Shown piece by piece: positions 12,065 through 19,861 of a stretch of DNA of 44,884 nucleotides. The position numbers and the translations under genes were made by a program. Source of the DNA: DATBED01 sp036276195 (GTDB lineage: Bacteria; Patescibacteriota; Saccharimonadia; Saccharimonadales; UBA4665); contig DATBED010000032.1 of assembly GCA_036276195.1 (NCBI GenBank), positions 1 through 44,884 on the forward strand, given 5' to 3'. How positions within the stretch are numbered: the first letter of the stretch is position 1; the number at the start of each line of letters is the position of its first letter. Under the pieces are notes generated by a model that saw nothing but the letters and a program-made list of their open reading frames with translations, did not search any database and was not told the DNA's origin.

Positions 12065-13603
12065 GAATCTGAAATACTGCCACGAACGCCATCAGTAGTC
12101 TATCTGAGAAGGTCTCAAGACAGAGAAGACCGCCAAGTGCTTAGTACTACTAACCAACTTGCACGATGTAAAGTTCTAATTAAAGACAATGGGCTAAAGC
12201 CAATCTTTATGCCCGATGAAGATAGAACGGCAAGCAAGCCAGGTCGCCCTATTTTTGGGCAGGTCATGGACTTAATCAATTCGGGCAAGGCTAGGTACAT
12301 CGTATGCTGGAAAGCAAACCGTTTGGCACGTAACCCTACAGACGCTGGAAAGATTATTCAAGCGATGGATGACGGTAAACTCCTAGCGGTCATTACTGAT
12401 AGAGGCACTTACCACAATACGCCGCGCGATAAACACAACTTGTGGGAAGAGTTAGGTGATTCTAAAAAGTATAGCGATGACTTGAGTAAGGATGTGCTAG
12501 ATGGCTATCAAACTAAGTATGATCGTGGCGAATATCCATCAGAAGCATTTACAGGCTATATAAACATTAAATATGATCGGAACCACCGTAACATAGCACC
12601 ATGCCCCGACAATGGGCCAAAGGCGCGTCGTATTATTGAAATTGCAATGACAGGCCGATATAGGCTGGATGAGCTTTACAAACAAGCTGTCTCGGATGAT
12701 TTGCGAACTCCTAGAGGTAATCTTATTAGCAAAACAGGTGTTGAAGATATGCTCCAGCGAAAAGCCTATACGGGTACTTTTTGGCATGGCGGGGCATGGC
12801 GAATCGGTAGTTACCCGCATCTTATGACAATGGATGAGTACGAGCGGGTCCAAGTGGCGATGGGCTGGGCTGAGAAAAAGAGGGCTGTGTATGGCAATAA
12901 AGACAACTATGCGTACAAAGTTATGCAGTGTGGAGTTTGTGGCCATGCAATCACGGCATACACAAAAGATAAGGAACTCAAAAAGGGCGGCTCAGGCAGC
13001 TACAGTTTTTACGTCTGCACGAGAAAGTCTAAAGTTACCAAGTGTCGAGACCCTCAACTAAGTGAGACACTTGTAGAGCAGCAAGTTTTTGAGTTCTTGA
13101 ACAAGATTAAGTTCACTCCCGAGGAAGCTGAAAAGTGTCGTCTGTTCGTGAGGAAATTCGATAATGAAGATAATGCTAGCGCTGGCGCTAGAGTTAACTA
13201 CTGGCTTGACCGCAAGAAGAAAGCGGACAAAGCCATAGACGAGTTTTCTGCTTTACTGGCTGAGGGAGTTCTAGACCGCGAGCGTTACGATAGACTGACT
13301 CAAGAACATTTTAAGGTGTTAGAAACAGCTAAAGCCAAAACTAACTCATTTGCTACCAACACCGAAAGGCAGTTAGAACTAACGGACAAATTCTTTACAG
13401 ATGTTGTGAACATCTTAGATACATTCAAAAAGGCAGATGTGAGCAAACGGCGCGAATTATTACTAGAAGTAGGTTTGAACTGGACTTTAGAAACAAAAAC
13501 AGTCCGATTAACACCTAGAAAGCCATATGACTTGCTGCTAAATCGGACTGAAAATACTGATTGGCGGGCCCGACCGGATTCGAACCGGCGATCTCCTCCG
13601 TGA
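12062..13603 (+). CDS. Large serine recombinase
   Basis: About 513 residues. The N-terminal resolvase domain begins at about residue 11 (SVVYLRRSQDREDRQ, catalytic Ser18), with a later RYIVCWKANRLAR helix motif. A recombinase domain follows (near residues 165-285), then a zinc-ribbon with CGVC at about 290-293 and two more cysteines near 319 and 327, a charged coiled-coil part, and a short C-terminal end. This is the usual layout of large serine integrases, which join attP and attB sites. I use the ATG at 12062-12064 rather than an earlier TTG/ATG, because the resolvase fold starts just after it. The last 13 or so residues (WRARPDSNRRSPP) are antisense tRNA-Asp, showing that the element sits hard against the tRNA. 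Confidence 0.92.
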   Translation: MESEILPRTPSVVYLRRSQDREDRQVLSTTNQLARCKVLIKDNGLKPIFMPDEDRTASKPGRPIFGQVMDLINSGKARYIVCWKANRLARNPTDAGKIIQAMDDGKLLAVITDRGTYHNTPRDKHNLWEELGDSKKYSDDLSKDVLDGYQTKYDRGEYPSEAFTGYINIKYDRNHRNIAPCPDNGPKARRIIEIAMTGRYRLDELYKQAVSDDLRTPRGNLISKTGVEDMLQRKAYTGTFWHGGAWRIGSYPHLMTMDEYERVQVAMGWAEKKRAVYGNKDNYAYKVMQCGVCGHAITAYTKDKELKKGGSGSYSFYVCTRKSKVTKCRDPQLSETLVEQQVFEFLNKIKFTPEEAEKCRLFVRKFDNEDNASAGARVNYWLDRKKKADKAIDEFSALLAEGVLDRERYDRLTQEHFKVLETAKAKTNSFATNTERQLELTDKFFTDVVNILDTFKKADVSKRRELLLEVGLNWTLETKTVRLTPRKPYDLLLNRTENTDWRARPDSNRRSPP

Positions 13604-13638
13604 CAGGGAGGCGTGATAGGCCTCTTCACTACGAGCCC
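13562..13638 (-). tRNA. tRNA-Asp (GTC)
   Basis: The cloverleaf can be drawn fully: acceptor GGGCTCG with CGGGCCC, D-stem GTGA/TCAC, anticodon stem CCTCC/GGAGG around CTGTCAC (anticodon GTC), T-arm GCCGG-TTCGAAT-CCGGT, discriminator G and an encoded CCA. It overlaps the 3' end of the serine recombinase gene on the other strand. Its 3' end is where the island joins the backbone. Confidence 0.97.
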
Positions 13639-13711
13639 GCATCGTCAATTGGAGTGAAAGACAGGGGTAATCATACCAATTCCAGAGATGAAAATCAAAC
13701 TGGGGTGAAAA

Positions 13712-14839
13712 TCAAACTTTGATGTAGTTGTGCGATGGGTGTGCTTTTTGGATTGGCACTGTAAAGTCAGTTATTGGTCGGAGAGTAAATTGTAGGTGGG
13801 CGACGTGTGCGCTGCCGCTGCTCAAGTCTATAAGCTTAATAATTTCTAGTGTGAAACCGGTATTAATAATGCCCGACACCTGCCCCGGTTGAAGCTTAAA
13901 GGCCTCAGCCGTAATGGCTGGCGGAATGTTGCTGTTACTAAGAGCGACCGCGAACGGGTATTGGCCGCCGCTGCCTTTGGTGGAGAGATCATCTGATACT
14001 TGGCCGGCTAGTTGGCCAAAATCAGCGCCCTTTTGCAGCTGATCCAGGGCATTTTGGGCGCGGGTATTGGTAGCAGTGTCGAGTTTAGCCACCACGGCCT
14101 GGGCCAACAGTTCCTGCTTAACTTTGCGCTGGAGGTCGCCCAGGTTCCAACCAAAGTAATTGCTAAGCGTGCTCTCGAGCGACTGCTGGCTGCTGCCCAG
14201 CCGGTTTTCACTGCGCAAAACGGCAATCTCGTTGTTCACATCTTGGTCGCTGGCTGAAACACCATTCTTGGTGGCCAACTGTTTAACATAAGCATCCTGA
14301 ATGGCAGCAGCCATAGCCTCTTGCTTAAGGTGCGACAGTTGGGCACGGCCATCTTTACCCTTGAAGGTGGCTTGCTGCTGGGTCTGGTAGTAGTGCATAT
14401 TGCGGCGCAGTTCGAACAGGTAAGATTCGTAGCTGACCCAACTACCGCCGGCTTTAGCAATCGGAAACGGAATGACGCGGGACACATCATAGAAAAAGCC
14501 ATTGGTAGCCTGAAATTTATACAGTTCCAGCCCTGTTACAGCAAAGAAAGCTATAACCACCGCCGCGAACAGGCTCAGCGAAATCTTAACCACGCTGTGC
14601 TTGGAGTGCTGCAGCGGGTAAATGTACTTGCGGGCGCTCGATAAGACCTCTTCGCGGTGCTCGCCAACCGTCTCGTTGGTAATCCGTGGCACGTTGCTTA
14701 GCGCATCGGAGACTTTCTCTTCGGCTGTTTTAGCCGGGCGCTTGAGTGGCAGCTTTTTCAAACCTTTGCCCGCCAGCTTCCCCACCCCTTTGATAGGGCG
14801 AAGTTTCTTGGCTAGTTTAGGCTTCTTCGGTTTCTTCAT
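13712..14839 (-). CDS. Parvulin-type peptidyl-prolyl isomerase, membrane-anchored
   Basis: About 375 residues from the ATG at 14837-14839 (MKKPKKPKLAKKLRPIKGVG); this start overlaps the upstream gene by 23 bp. A very basic cytoplasmic tail of about 85 residues is followed by one membrane helix (SLSLFAAVVIAFFAVTGLEL), a SurA-like helical region, and a parvulin domain. The latter is recognisable in DFGQLAGQVSDDLSTKGSGG through TAEAFKLQPGQVSGIINTGF. Such proteins help fold secreted or surface proteins outside the membrane. It likely forms an operon with the PH-domain gene. Confidence 0.82.
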   Translation of the reverse strand: MKKPKKPKLAKKLRPIKGVGKLAGKGLKKLPLKRPAKTAEEKVSDALSNVPRITNETVGEHREEVLSSARKYIYPLQHSKHSVVKISLSLFAAVVIAFFAVTGLELYKFQATNGFFYDVSRVIPFPIAKAGGSWVSYESYLFELRRNMHYYQTQQQATFKGKDGRAQLSHLKQEAMAAAIQDAYVKQLATKNGVSASDQDVNNEIAVLRSENRLGSSQQSLESTLSNYFGWNLGDLQRKVKQELLAQAVVAKLDTATNTRAQNALDQLQKGADFGQLAGQVSDDLSTKGSGGQYPFAVALSNSNIPPAITAEAFKLQPGQVSGIINTGFTLEIIKLIDLSSGSAHVAHLQFTLRPITDFTVPIQKAHPSHNYIKV

Positions 14840-15425
14840 GAATCTTATTAGTAACGGCCGGCGTTTGATGGCTGGCCGCATAGTTCGAAGTGGCATTTAC
14901 TCCTTCGTTGCGCAGAATACTCAGGAGCCGCTTCTGGATCTGGGCCGGATGGTGCACGTCGTGGATCACCAGGTCTCCCACATAGGTCTGCATCTTTATT
15001 GTACCAAATCCGAGTAGCGTTTCCTGCAGGCCCGACACCTCATAATTAACGGATTGGATTTGGCCCAGGCCGAGGTCAGCCACCGCCCGGTGGAATAAGC
15101 CTTTCTGACTAATTTGAATGAACCTTTGGTCGGTAACAATGAAAATGCTGAAGTGCCAGCCGATCCAGCTAGGAGCAAAAACCAGCAGGCCCAGCAAGCA
15201 GCCACCGCCCAGACCGCCAAAAAACAGCCCAAAGCCGGCCGCCGGGTGAATGGCTGCCGGCAAAATACCGATTAGCGGCCCCAGCAAGCCAAAAACCAGC
15301 CCCTTGCGCATCACAATCGGATGCTTATGAAAAACGAAGAGCACCTCTTCGTCGTCGAACTGATCTTCGAAGTACTTTTCCGGCTTTTGCTTTTCGGTTT
15401 CTTCAGTTTCCGCTTTTTCAGCCAT
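14817..15425 (-). CDS. PH-domain (YdbS-like) membrane protein
   Basis: 202 residues. An acidic N-terminus is followed by VLFVFHKHPIVMRKGLVFGL, two membrane helices separated by a Gly-rich turn (about residues 42-90), then a bacterial PH domain. Its typical pattern is seen in FIVTDQRFIQISQKGLFHRA and GLGQIQSVNYEVSGLQETLL. Function of this family is poorly known; membrane-associated. It shares an operon with the parvulin gene, whose start lies inside its 3' end. Confidence 0.82.
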   Translation of the reverse strand: MAEKAETEETEKQKPEKYFEDQFDDEEVLFVFHKHPIVMRKGLVFGLLGPLIGILPAAIHPAAGFGLFFGGLGGGCLLGLLVFAPSWIGWHFSIFIVTDQRFIQISQKGLFHRAVADLGLGQIQSVNYEVSGLQETLLGFGTIKMQTYVGDLVIHDVHHPAQIQKRLLSILRNEGVNATSNYAASHQTPAVTNKIHEETEEA

Positions 15426-15434
15426 AAGCCCATT

Positions 15435-15531
15435 TTAACACTTTGGTATCCCGAAACGTTCCGGTGGAACGTTTTGTCGGGATGAGCGAAGCGTCGTTAC
15501 CCAAAAAGTATTGTTAACACTTTGGTATCCC
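15435..15531. repeat. 18-bp direct repeat of the tRNA-Arg 3' end with hairpin between
   Basis: TTAACACTTTGGTATCCC occurs at 15435-15452 and again at 15514-15531, where it covers the 3' end of tRNA-Arg. Between the copies lie the hairpin AACGTTCC-GGT-GGAACGTT (15455-15473) and a block (15482-15502) that closely resembles 9994-10016 in the island. It looks like the footprint of a very small insertion at the tRNA end. Confidence 0.75.
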
Positions 15532-15597
15532 CGAACGGATTCGAACCGCCATCATCTCCTTAGGACGGAGTTATTCTATCCATTGAACTACGGGGAC
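15523..15597 (-). tRNA. tRNA-Arg (CCT)
   Basis: Acceptor GTCCCCG with CGGGGAT, T-arm with GGTTCGAATCC, anticodon loop GTCCTAA giving anticodon CCT, and an encoded CCA end. It lies between ndk and the PH-domain gene on the same strand. Confidence 0.95.
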
Positions 15598-15617
15598 ACG
15601 AAGCTATTTTAGCAGTT

Positions 15618-16082
15618 TTAGGAGCGTTCGGATTCTTCGTAAATGTGGACATATTCGGCTTTATCGTAGTCGAACAGTTCACCGCCTTTGAAGAAATTGG
15701 CCACTTCGGCCTGGCCCGAGGCTTTAGAATCAGAAGCGTGGATTAGGTTACGGCCCGTGCCAATAGCCAAATCACCCCTGATAGAGCCGGGCACAGCTTG
15801 CCTGGGGTTAGTGGCACCGACCAAGTTGCGCACCGACTCGACGCACTGAAAGCCCTCCCAGGCCATCAACACCACCGGCGAACTTTTCATAAATTCCTCG
15901 AGCCCGGCATAAAAATCTTTCTCAACATGCTCGGCGTAGTGTGTGCGCAGCACCGTTTCGTCTAATCTGGCCATTTTCATACCGATCAGTTTGAGGCCTT
16001 TTCGCTCCAACCGAATAATAATTTCGCCGATCAGGCCGCGTTGTACGGCGTCGGGTTTAGCGATAATTAAAGTTCTTTCCAT
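15618..16082 (-). CDS. ndk: Nucleoside diphosphate kinase
   Basis: 154 residues. It moves the gamma-phosphate of ATP onto other (d)NDPs through a phospho-histidine. All landmarks are present: ERTLIIAKPDAVQRGLIGEI at the start, the GATNPRQAVPGSIRGDLA region and the catalytic His in NLIHASDS near residue 117. Its length matches the family. AAAGGA precedes the ATG. It follows the XRE regulator by about 20 bp and may be co-transcribed with it. Confidence 0.97.
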   Translation of the reverse strand: MERTLIIAKPDAVQRGLIGEIIIRLERKGLKLIGMKMARLDETVLRTHYAEHVEKDFYAGLEEFMKSSPVVLMAWEGFQCVESVRNLVGATNPRQAVPGSIRGDLAIGTGRNLIHASDSKASGQAEVANFFKGGELFDYDKAEYVHIYEESERS

Positions 16083-16101
16083 AGCAATCCTTTAGCTGCT
16101 T

Positions 16102-16395
16102 CTATTCTAACATGATGTCACGGTTAAGTGCTCGCGTCAGCTTAATTAGAGTGTCAAAAGTTGGACTAGTAGTGCCATTTTCGATCCGGGCAATTGCCGA
16201 CTGCTGCAGCCCGGATCGACGCGCTAGCTGAGCTTGGGTCATGCCTTGCTCCAGCCTTGTCAGCATTAATTCGCTTAAGAAAATGGCGCGTTGGCGCTCG
16301 ACCGAATCGTGTTGCCGCTTTACGCGCCCGATTTCTTGGCGTAAATGTCTGATCGCCCCAAGGTTAACTCTTACGTAATCCGGATCTTTAGTCAT
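16102..16395 (-). CDS. XRE-family helix-turn-helix protein
   Basis: 97 residues. The C-terminal two thirds is an XRE/Cro DNA-binding domain: RLEQGMTQAQLARRSGLQQS, then AIARIENGTTSPTFDTLIKL. The N-terminal extension is helical and basic, as in HigA-type antitoxins and small Patescibacteria regulators. No toxin gene is adjacent (ndk lies downstream), so a stand-alone repressor is more likely. The upstream 150 bp is AT-rich and probably holds divergent promoters shared with the xer-like gene. Confidence 0.85.
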   Translation of the reverse strand: MTKDPDYVRVNLGAIRHLRQEIGRVKRQHDSVERQRAIFLSELMLTRLEQGMTQAQLARRSGLQQSAIARIENGTTSPTFDTLIKLTRALNRDIMLE

Positions 16396-16566
16396 GTCTT
16401 AGTCGCTCCTGATTTTATGCCTTTTTATACATATTATTACAGATAGGATTATATAACAAATATGGTATTACATTACAGATGAGTAATATGCTTAATATGA
16501 TATAAAAAGCACAGCGCCGCCAGAGACTAACACTGGAAAAGCAGTAATGTGCCGTACAATGTAGTT

Positions 16567-17478
16567 ATGCTTTTCTCTAAAGTGAAAACCGATTTTTTGG
16601 AATACCTGGAGATTGAGCAAAACCGTTCTCAAAAGACCATCCAAAACTACGATCATTATCTGACGCGGCTGATTGATTTTGCCGGTGATATAAAAGTAAG
16701 TGACATTGACGCTGAAATGATCCGTAAATGGCGGCTATGGCTGAACCGGCTGGGCACCAACACGTCTGATGAGCTCGGCAAAGCCACCCAGAATTACCAC
16801 CTGATCGCCCTGCGCAGCTTCTTAAAATACTGCGCCAAGCGCAACATCCCTGCCCTAACGGCCGACAAGATAGAGCTGGCGCGTACCCGGCGCACGCAAG
16901 TCACTTTTTTGAATGAGGACGAGTTGGAGCGCCTGTTTGCCCAGCCCGACATGGAAAGCCTAGCCGGATTGCGTGACCGAGCCATTTTGGAACTGCTTTT
17001 CAGTTCGGGCCTGCGCGTTAGTGAACTGGTGGCGCTAGACCGCGACCATATAAATTTGAAGCGGCGGGAGTTTATGGTGCGCGGCAAAGGCCAGAAAGAC
17101 CGGCCAATTTTTATCAGCCCGGAGGCCGCCAAGTGGGTGCAGCACTATCTAGAAAAGCGCCAAGATACGTCGCGGCCGCTGTTTGTGCGCTACAGCGGCA
17201 GTAAGCAAGTCGACCTGAGCGGTAATTTTCACCGGCTGACCGCCCGCAGCGTGCAGCGCCTGGTTGCCCGCTACGCCCTACTGGCCGGCATTACCAAACA
17301 CGTGTCACCGCACACTCTCAGACACTCCTTTGCCACCGATTTACTGATGAACGGCGCCGATTTGCGCTCCGTGCAGGCCTTGCTGGGCCATAGCAACATC
17401 GCCACCACCCAGATTTACACTCACGTGACCGACCCACACCTACGCTCCGTCCACGAAAAATTCCACCGACACAGTTAA
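16567..17478 (+). CDS. Tyrosine recombinase, XerC/XerD type
   Basis: About 303 residues, the standard Xer length. An N-terminal SAM-like DNA-binding domain (KTDFLEYLEIEQNRSQKTIQ) is followed by a catalytic domain with Arg in SSGLRVSELV, Lys in VRGKGQKDRP, HTLRHSFATD, His in LLGHSN and the nucleophilic Tyr in TTQIYTHV. It probably resolves chromosome dimers at dif. Since CPR genomes are small, it may serve alone. TACAAT lies 6 nt before the ATG at 16567, suggesting a leaderless mRNA; I therefore reject the GTG six codons upstream. Its end overlaps the converging pilus gene by 4 bp. It is not obviously part of the island. Confidence 0.92.
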   Translation: MLFSKVKTDFLEYLEIEQNRSQKTIQNYDHYLTRLIDFAGDIKVSDIDAEMIRKWRLWLNRLGTNTSDELGKATQNYHLIALRSFLKYCAKRNIPALTADKIELARTRRTQVTFLNEDELERLFAQPDMESLAGLRDRAILELLFSSGLRVSELVALDRDHINLKRREFMVRGKGQKDRPIFISPEAAKWVQHYLEKRQDTSRPLFVRYSGSKQVDLSGNFHRLTARSVQRLVARYALLAGITKHVSPHTLRHSFATDLLMNGADLRSVQALLGHSNIATTQIYTHVTDPHLRSVHEKFHRHS

Positions 17479-18647
17479 TTGACTAGATTACACGGGTCAT
17501 TACCGTTGGCTGTCCCTGAGCCATTGGCCACTATAAAGTCAGTGGTGGCTGGCTGGGTTTGCTGTCTTTTACAAATATCCTTAGCCTCGATAGCCTGAGT
17601 ACCAAATCCATTAGTCGGCTGCTGTGATAGGCGTACCTGAATGCGCTTCAAGACGTTTTGGGCTTTACCGGTTACATCTATAACATATTGCCCCTGCGAG
17701 AAGCTGAACTGGGTGCCCAAAGTGGTTGTATCAACACTAACATTTGACTGGTCGTAAAAATCGAGAAAACGCACCAAGTACTTTTCGCCCGCTATGGTAT
17801 ACGGAATATTGTTCACCTGTGCCTTGCAGGTAGGGCCCGCCGTCCCCGCACCGCTACAGACAGCATTGACAATTTGTCCTTGATTGCCCGCGCCAGTATT
17901 ATATACGGCGGAAAGACCGGGACTCTGCGAAGGATATAAATAAGCTGTGTAGGTATTATTTATGAGTGCGGTACGGTCCAAGCCAGTACCGTTACCAAGG
18001 GGCGTTATGCTGAACTGAATTACTGCCGGATACAGATGCGCTGCGTTGTTCCAGGTATCTGCTGGCATAAACTTTGTAGAGGCGTAGTTAGACGGAAATT
18101 GGTTATGTATAGGGTTGCTGGCACTCGACCAGCTGACGTTTAATGAAAAAGGAGAAGTAGTCGGGGCCGGTGTCGGCGTAAATATAGTAGCTCGCTGATC
18201 GTCTGGCGCAATATCGCTAAAAACCAGTTGTGGCGGGGCCAGATCTACTAGGACGCAGCTATAAGAAGTATTTGTTTGAGTGTCTATATTTGTACCAGCG
18301 GGACTGCTTGGTAACAGATTAGAGCCGTTAGGCGAAGGGCTACCTACAGGACTCAAGCATTTAGTTTTATCTAGACTGACGCCATTTACGCTTAGACCAT
18401 CTTGGCTTATTTGACCAGCATCCGCGAAAGCCTTAACTTTTTGAGCCACATCGTTAACTCCGCTTTCCGCCGCATAGTATGCCTGGTTCGTCAGCTGCTT
18501 ACTGAGGGCGGTCTGTTGCTCGCGCCGGGCCAGCTGCGCAAAACCTACAGTCAGCAAGCCCAGCACCAAAATTAAGATCAGGGCTATAACAAGGGAAGCA
18601 AATCCCGTCTCGTTTTGGTTGAGCCTTTTATTTTTGAGCATACGCAT
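17475..18647 (-). CDS. PilX-like pilus assembly protein
   Basis: 390 residues. The N-terminus has a basic leader, then ETGFASLVIALILILVLGLL, a prepilin-like helix, and TNQAYYAAESGVNDVAQKVK. The YYAAESG pattern is typical of PilX N-terminal regions. The rest is a large, Ser/Thr/Pro-rich outer domain with a few cysteines, probably exposed on the pilus. It is the last gene of the minor-pilin cluster (order on the minus strand: 20760, 19861, 19334, 18647). A typical cleavage Gly plus Glu at +5 is less clear than in its neighbours. Confidence 0.75.
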   Translation of the reverse strand: MRMLKNKRLNQNETGFASLVIALILILVLGLLTVGFAQLARREQQTALSKQLTNQAYYAAESGVNDVAQKVKAFADAGQISQDGLSVNGVSLDKTKCLSPVGSPSPNGSNLLPSSPAGTNIDTQTNTSYSCVLVDLAPPQLVFSDIAPDDQRATIFTPTPAPTTSPFSLNVSWSSASNPIHNQFPSNYASTKFMPADTWNNAAHLYPAVIQFSITPLGNGTGLDRTALINNTYTAYLYPSQSPGLSAVYNTGAGNQGQIVNAVCSGAGTAGPTCKAQVNNIPYTIAGEKYLVRFLDFYDQSNVSVDTTTLGTQFSFSQGQYVIDVTGKAQNVLKRIQVRLSQQPTNGFGTQAIEAKDICKRQQTQPATTDFIVANGSGTANGNDPCNLVN

Positions 18648-18662
18648 ATATTATACCTCACC

Positions 18663-19334
18663 TTATTGTAGTCGTTGCAACACGGTTGTGCTAAGGTTAG
18701 CTGTAGCACAAAATTGATCCCCACTCAATCCCTGACAGGTAGTGTTTACGTCACTGCCTGTTGTTAGTGTAGGGTCACCATAGGCTACTCCAACTGTCAA
18801 GATAAAGGGCGAACCGACTGGCCCATTGGGAGCGGCACACGAGTTGTTTATATCAAGGCATGTCAGCCTGGTGTTGGGCGGCATCAGCTCGGTGCCTCCG
18901 GTCGTCGAAGACGCTGGGATCGGACTATTCATCTCACTATAAGGTATGGCTATACAGCCGCCCGCTGGTAGCGGGTCCCGCCATAAGACATGCTGTACTT
19001 GGCCTGTGCCGGTACCAATTTCTTGATTCTCAATAAAAGAATAGCGGTAGGTACTAGTGCAATAAGCGTAGACAGTCCCACCGACTGTAGATACACTACT
19101 TGCGATAGGTCCGCTATTGAGTTGCAGTTGTTGTGAAATATCATTAGTTATGCTGCGGGCCGTATCTTGCGTAATGGCTTGCGAGTTACCCTTATAAAAC
19201 AGGTTGCCGATACCGATTAGCACGGCTGTCACCAGCACTAAGATGACTGAAACAATCGTGGTGGCTATCATTAGCTCCAAAATAGTAAAGCCCCGCTGCT
19301 GGCGTATAAGATTAGGTGAAGTTGGGCGTCTCAT
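18663..19334 (-). CDS. Minor pilin (PilW-like)
   Basis: About 223 residues from the ATG at 19332-19334, which overlaps the previous stop codon (ATGA). The leader is MRRPTSPNLIRQQRG, then FTILELMIATTIVSVILVLV: class III type IV prepilin signal with Gly at -1, Phe at +1 and Glu at +5. Longer upstream starts add an unlikely basic extension. The outer domain has several cysteines. Type IV minor pilins prime assembly or modify tip function; the exact role is unknown. Part of a tightly packed operon. Confidence 0.82.
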   Translation of the reverse strand: MRRPTSPNLIRQQRGFTILELMIATTIVSVILVLVTAVLIGIGNLFYKGNSQAITQDTARSITNDISQQLQLNSGPIASSVSTVGGTVYAYCTSTYRYSFIENQEIGTGTGQVQHVLWRDPLPAGGCIAIPYSEMNSPIPASSTTGGTELMPPNTRLTCLDINNSCAAPNGPVGSPFILTVGVAYGDPTLTTGSDVNTTCQGLSGDQFCATANLSTTVLQRLQ

Positions 19335-19861
19335 GATCCTGGATGCACCCTGTAAGCTTGCGTAACGTGATCGTCGCCTTGGCCCATAATATCTGGCCAA
19401 GTGGCTTGGACAACAAAGGTATTGCTACCGACCATCGATAATGATGGGTCGCAGGGATCAGTAGTTATATGATCACAGTCATAAATTTGCACCGTGTACA
19501 GGTTGTTGGAGCCGAAGGTGCAATTTGGAGCAGGAATAGTGCTATAAGGAGTAATGGGCGACGCAGCAAGTAGGTTGGGTACGCAGAATGACTGACTGCA
19601 GTATGAATAAATATTGGTGGGGTCGGGCGTGCAGGTGGTGACTTGGCCGACTGGAGCCAGATAACGAAGCGCTTCAATCTGGGATTGCACATAAAGGCTG
19701 GCTTCAGAATTCTCCTGTGCTTGCCGGGCATTCAAGAGGCTACGGTTTGCCGTGGCGTAGGAAATGCTAATAGCCAGTCCGAGTATAGCTAGAACGATCA
19801 TCACTTCAACAATGGTGTCGCCAAACGTATTCAGATGGCCGGAAAATCGCTTTATGGACAT
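19331..19861 (-). CDS. Minor pilin (PilV-like)
   Basis: 176 residues. Leader MSIKRFSGHLNTFG followed by DTIVEVMIVLAILGLAIS; Gly at -1 and Glu at +5 fit the prepilin peptidase site, although +1 is Asp rather than Phe or Met. The outer domain contains about six cysteines (for example TTCTPDPTNIYSYCSQSFCV), likely forming disulfides. It overlaps both neighbours by a few bases, so translation in this cluster is coupled. Confidence 0.8.
   Translation of the reverse strand: MSIKRFSGHLNTFGDTIVEVMIVLAILGLAISISYATANRSLLNARQAQENSEASLYVQSQIEALRYLAPVGQVTTCTPDPTNIYSYCSQSFCVPNLLAASPITPYSTIPAPNCTFGSNNLYTVQIYDCDHITTDPCDPSLSMVGSNTFVVQATWPDIMGQGDDHVTQAYRVHPGS

Noticed and set aside
13300..13629. Minus-strand frame overlapping the recombinase end and tRNA-Asp
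   Set aside because: It begins inside the tRNA and its N-terminus is a translation of tRNA sequence; the recombinase frame is clearly the real one.
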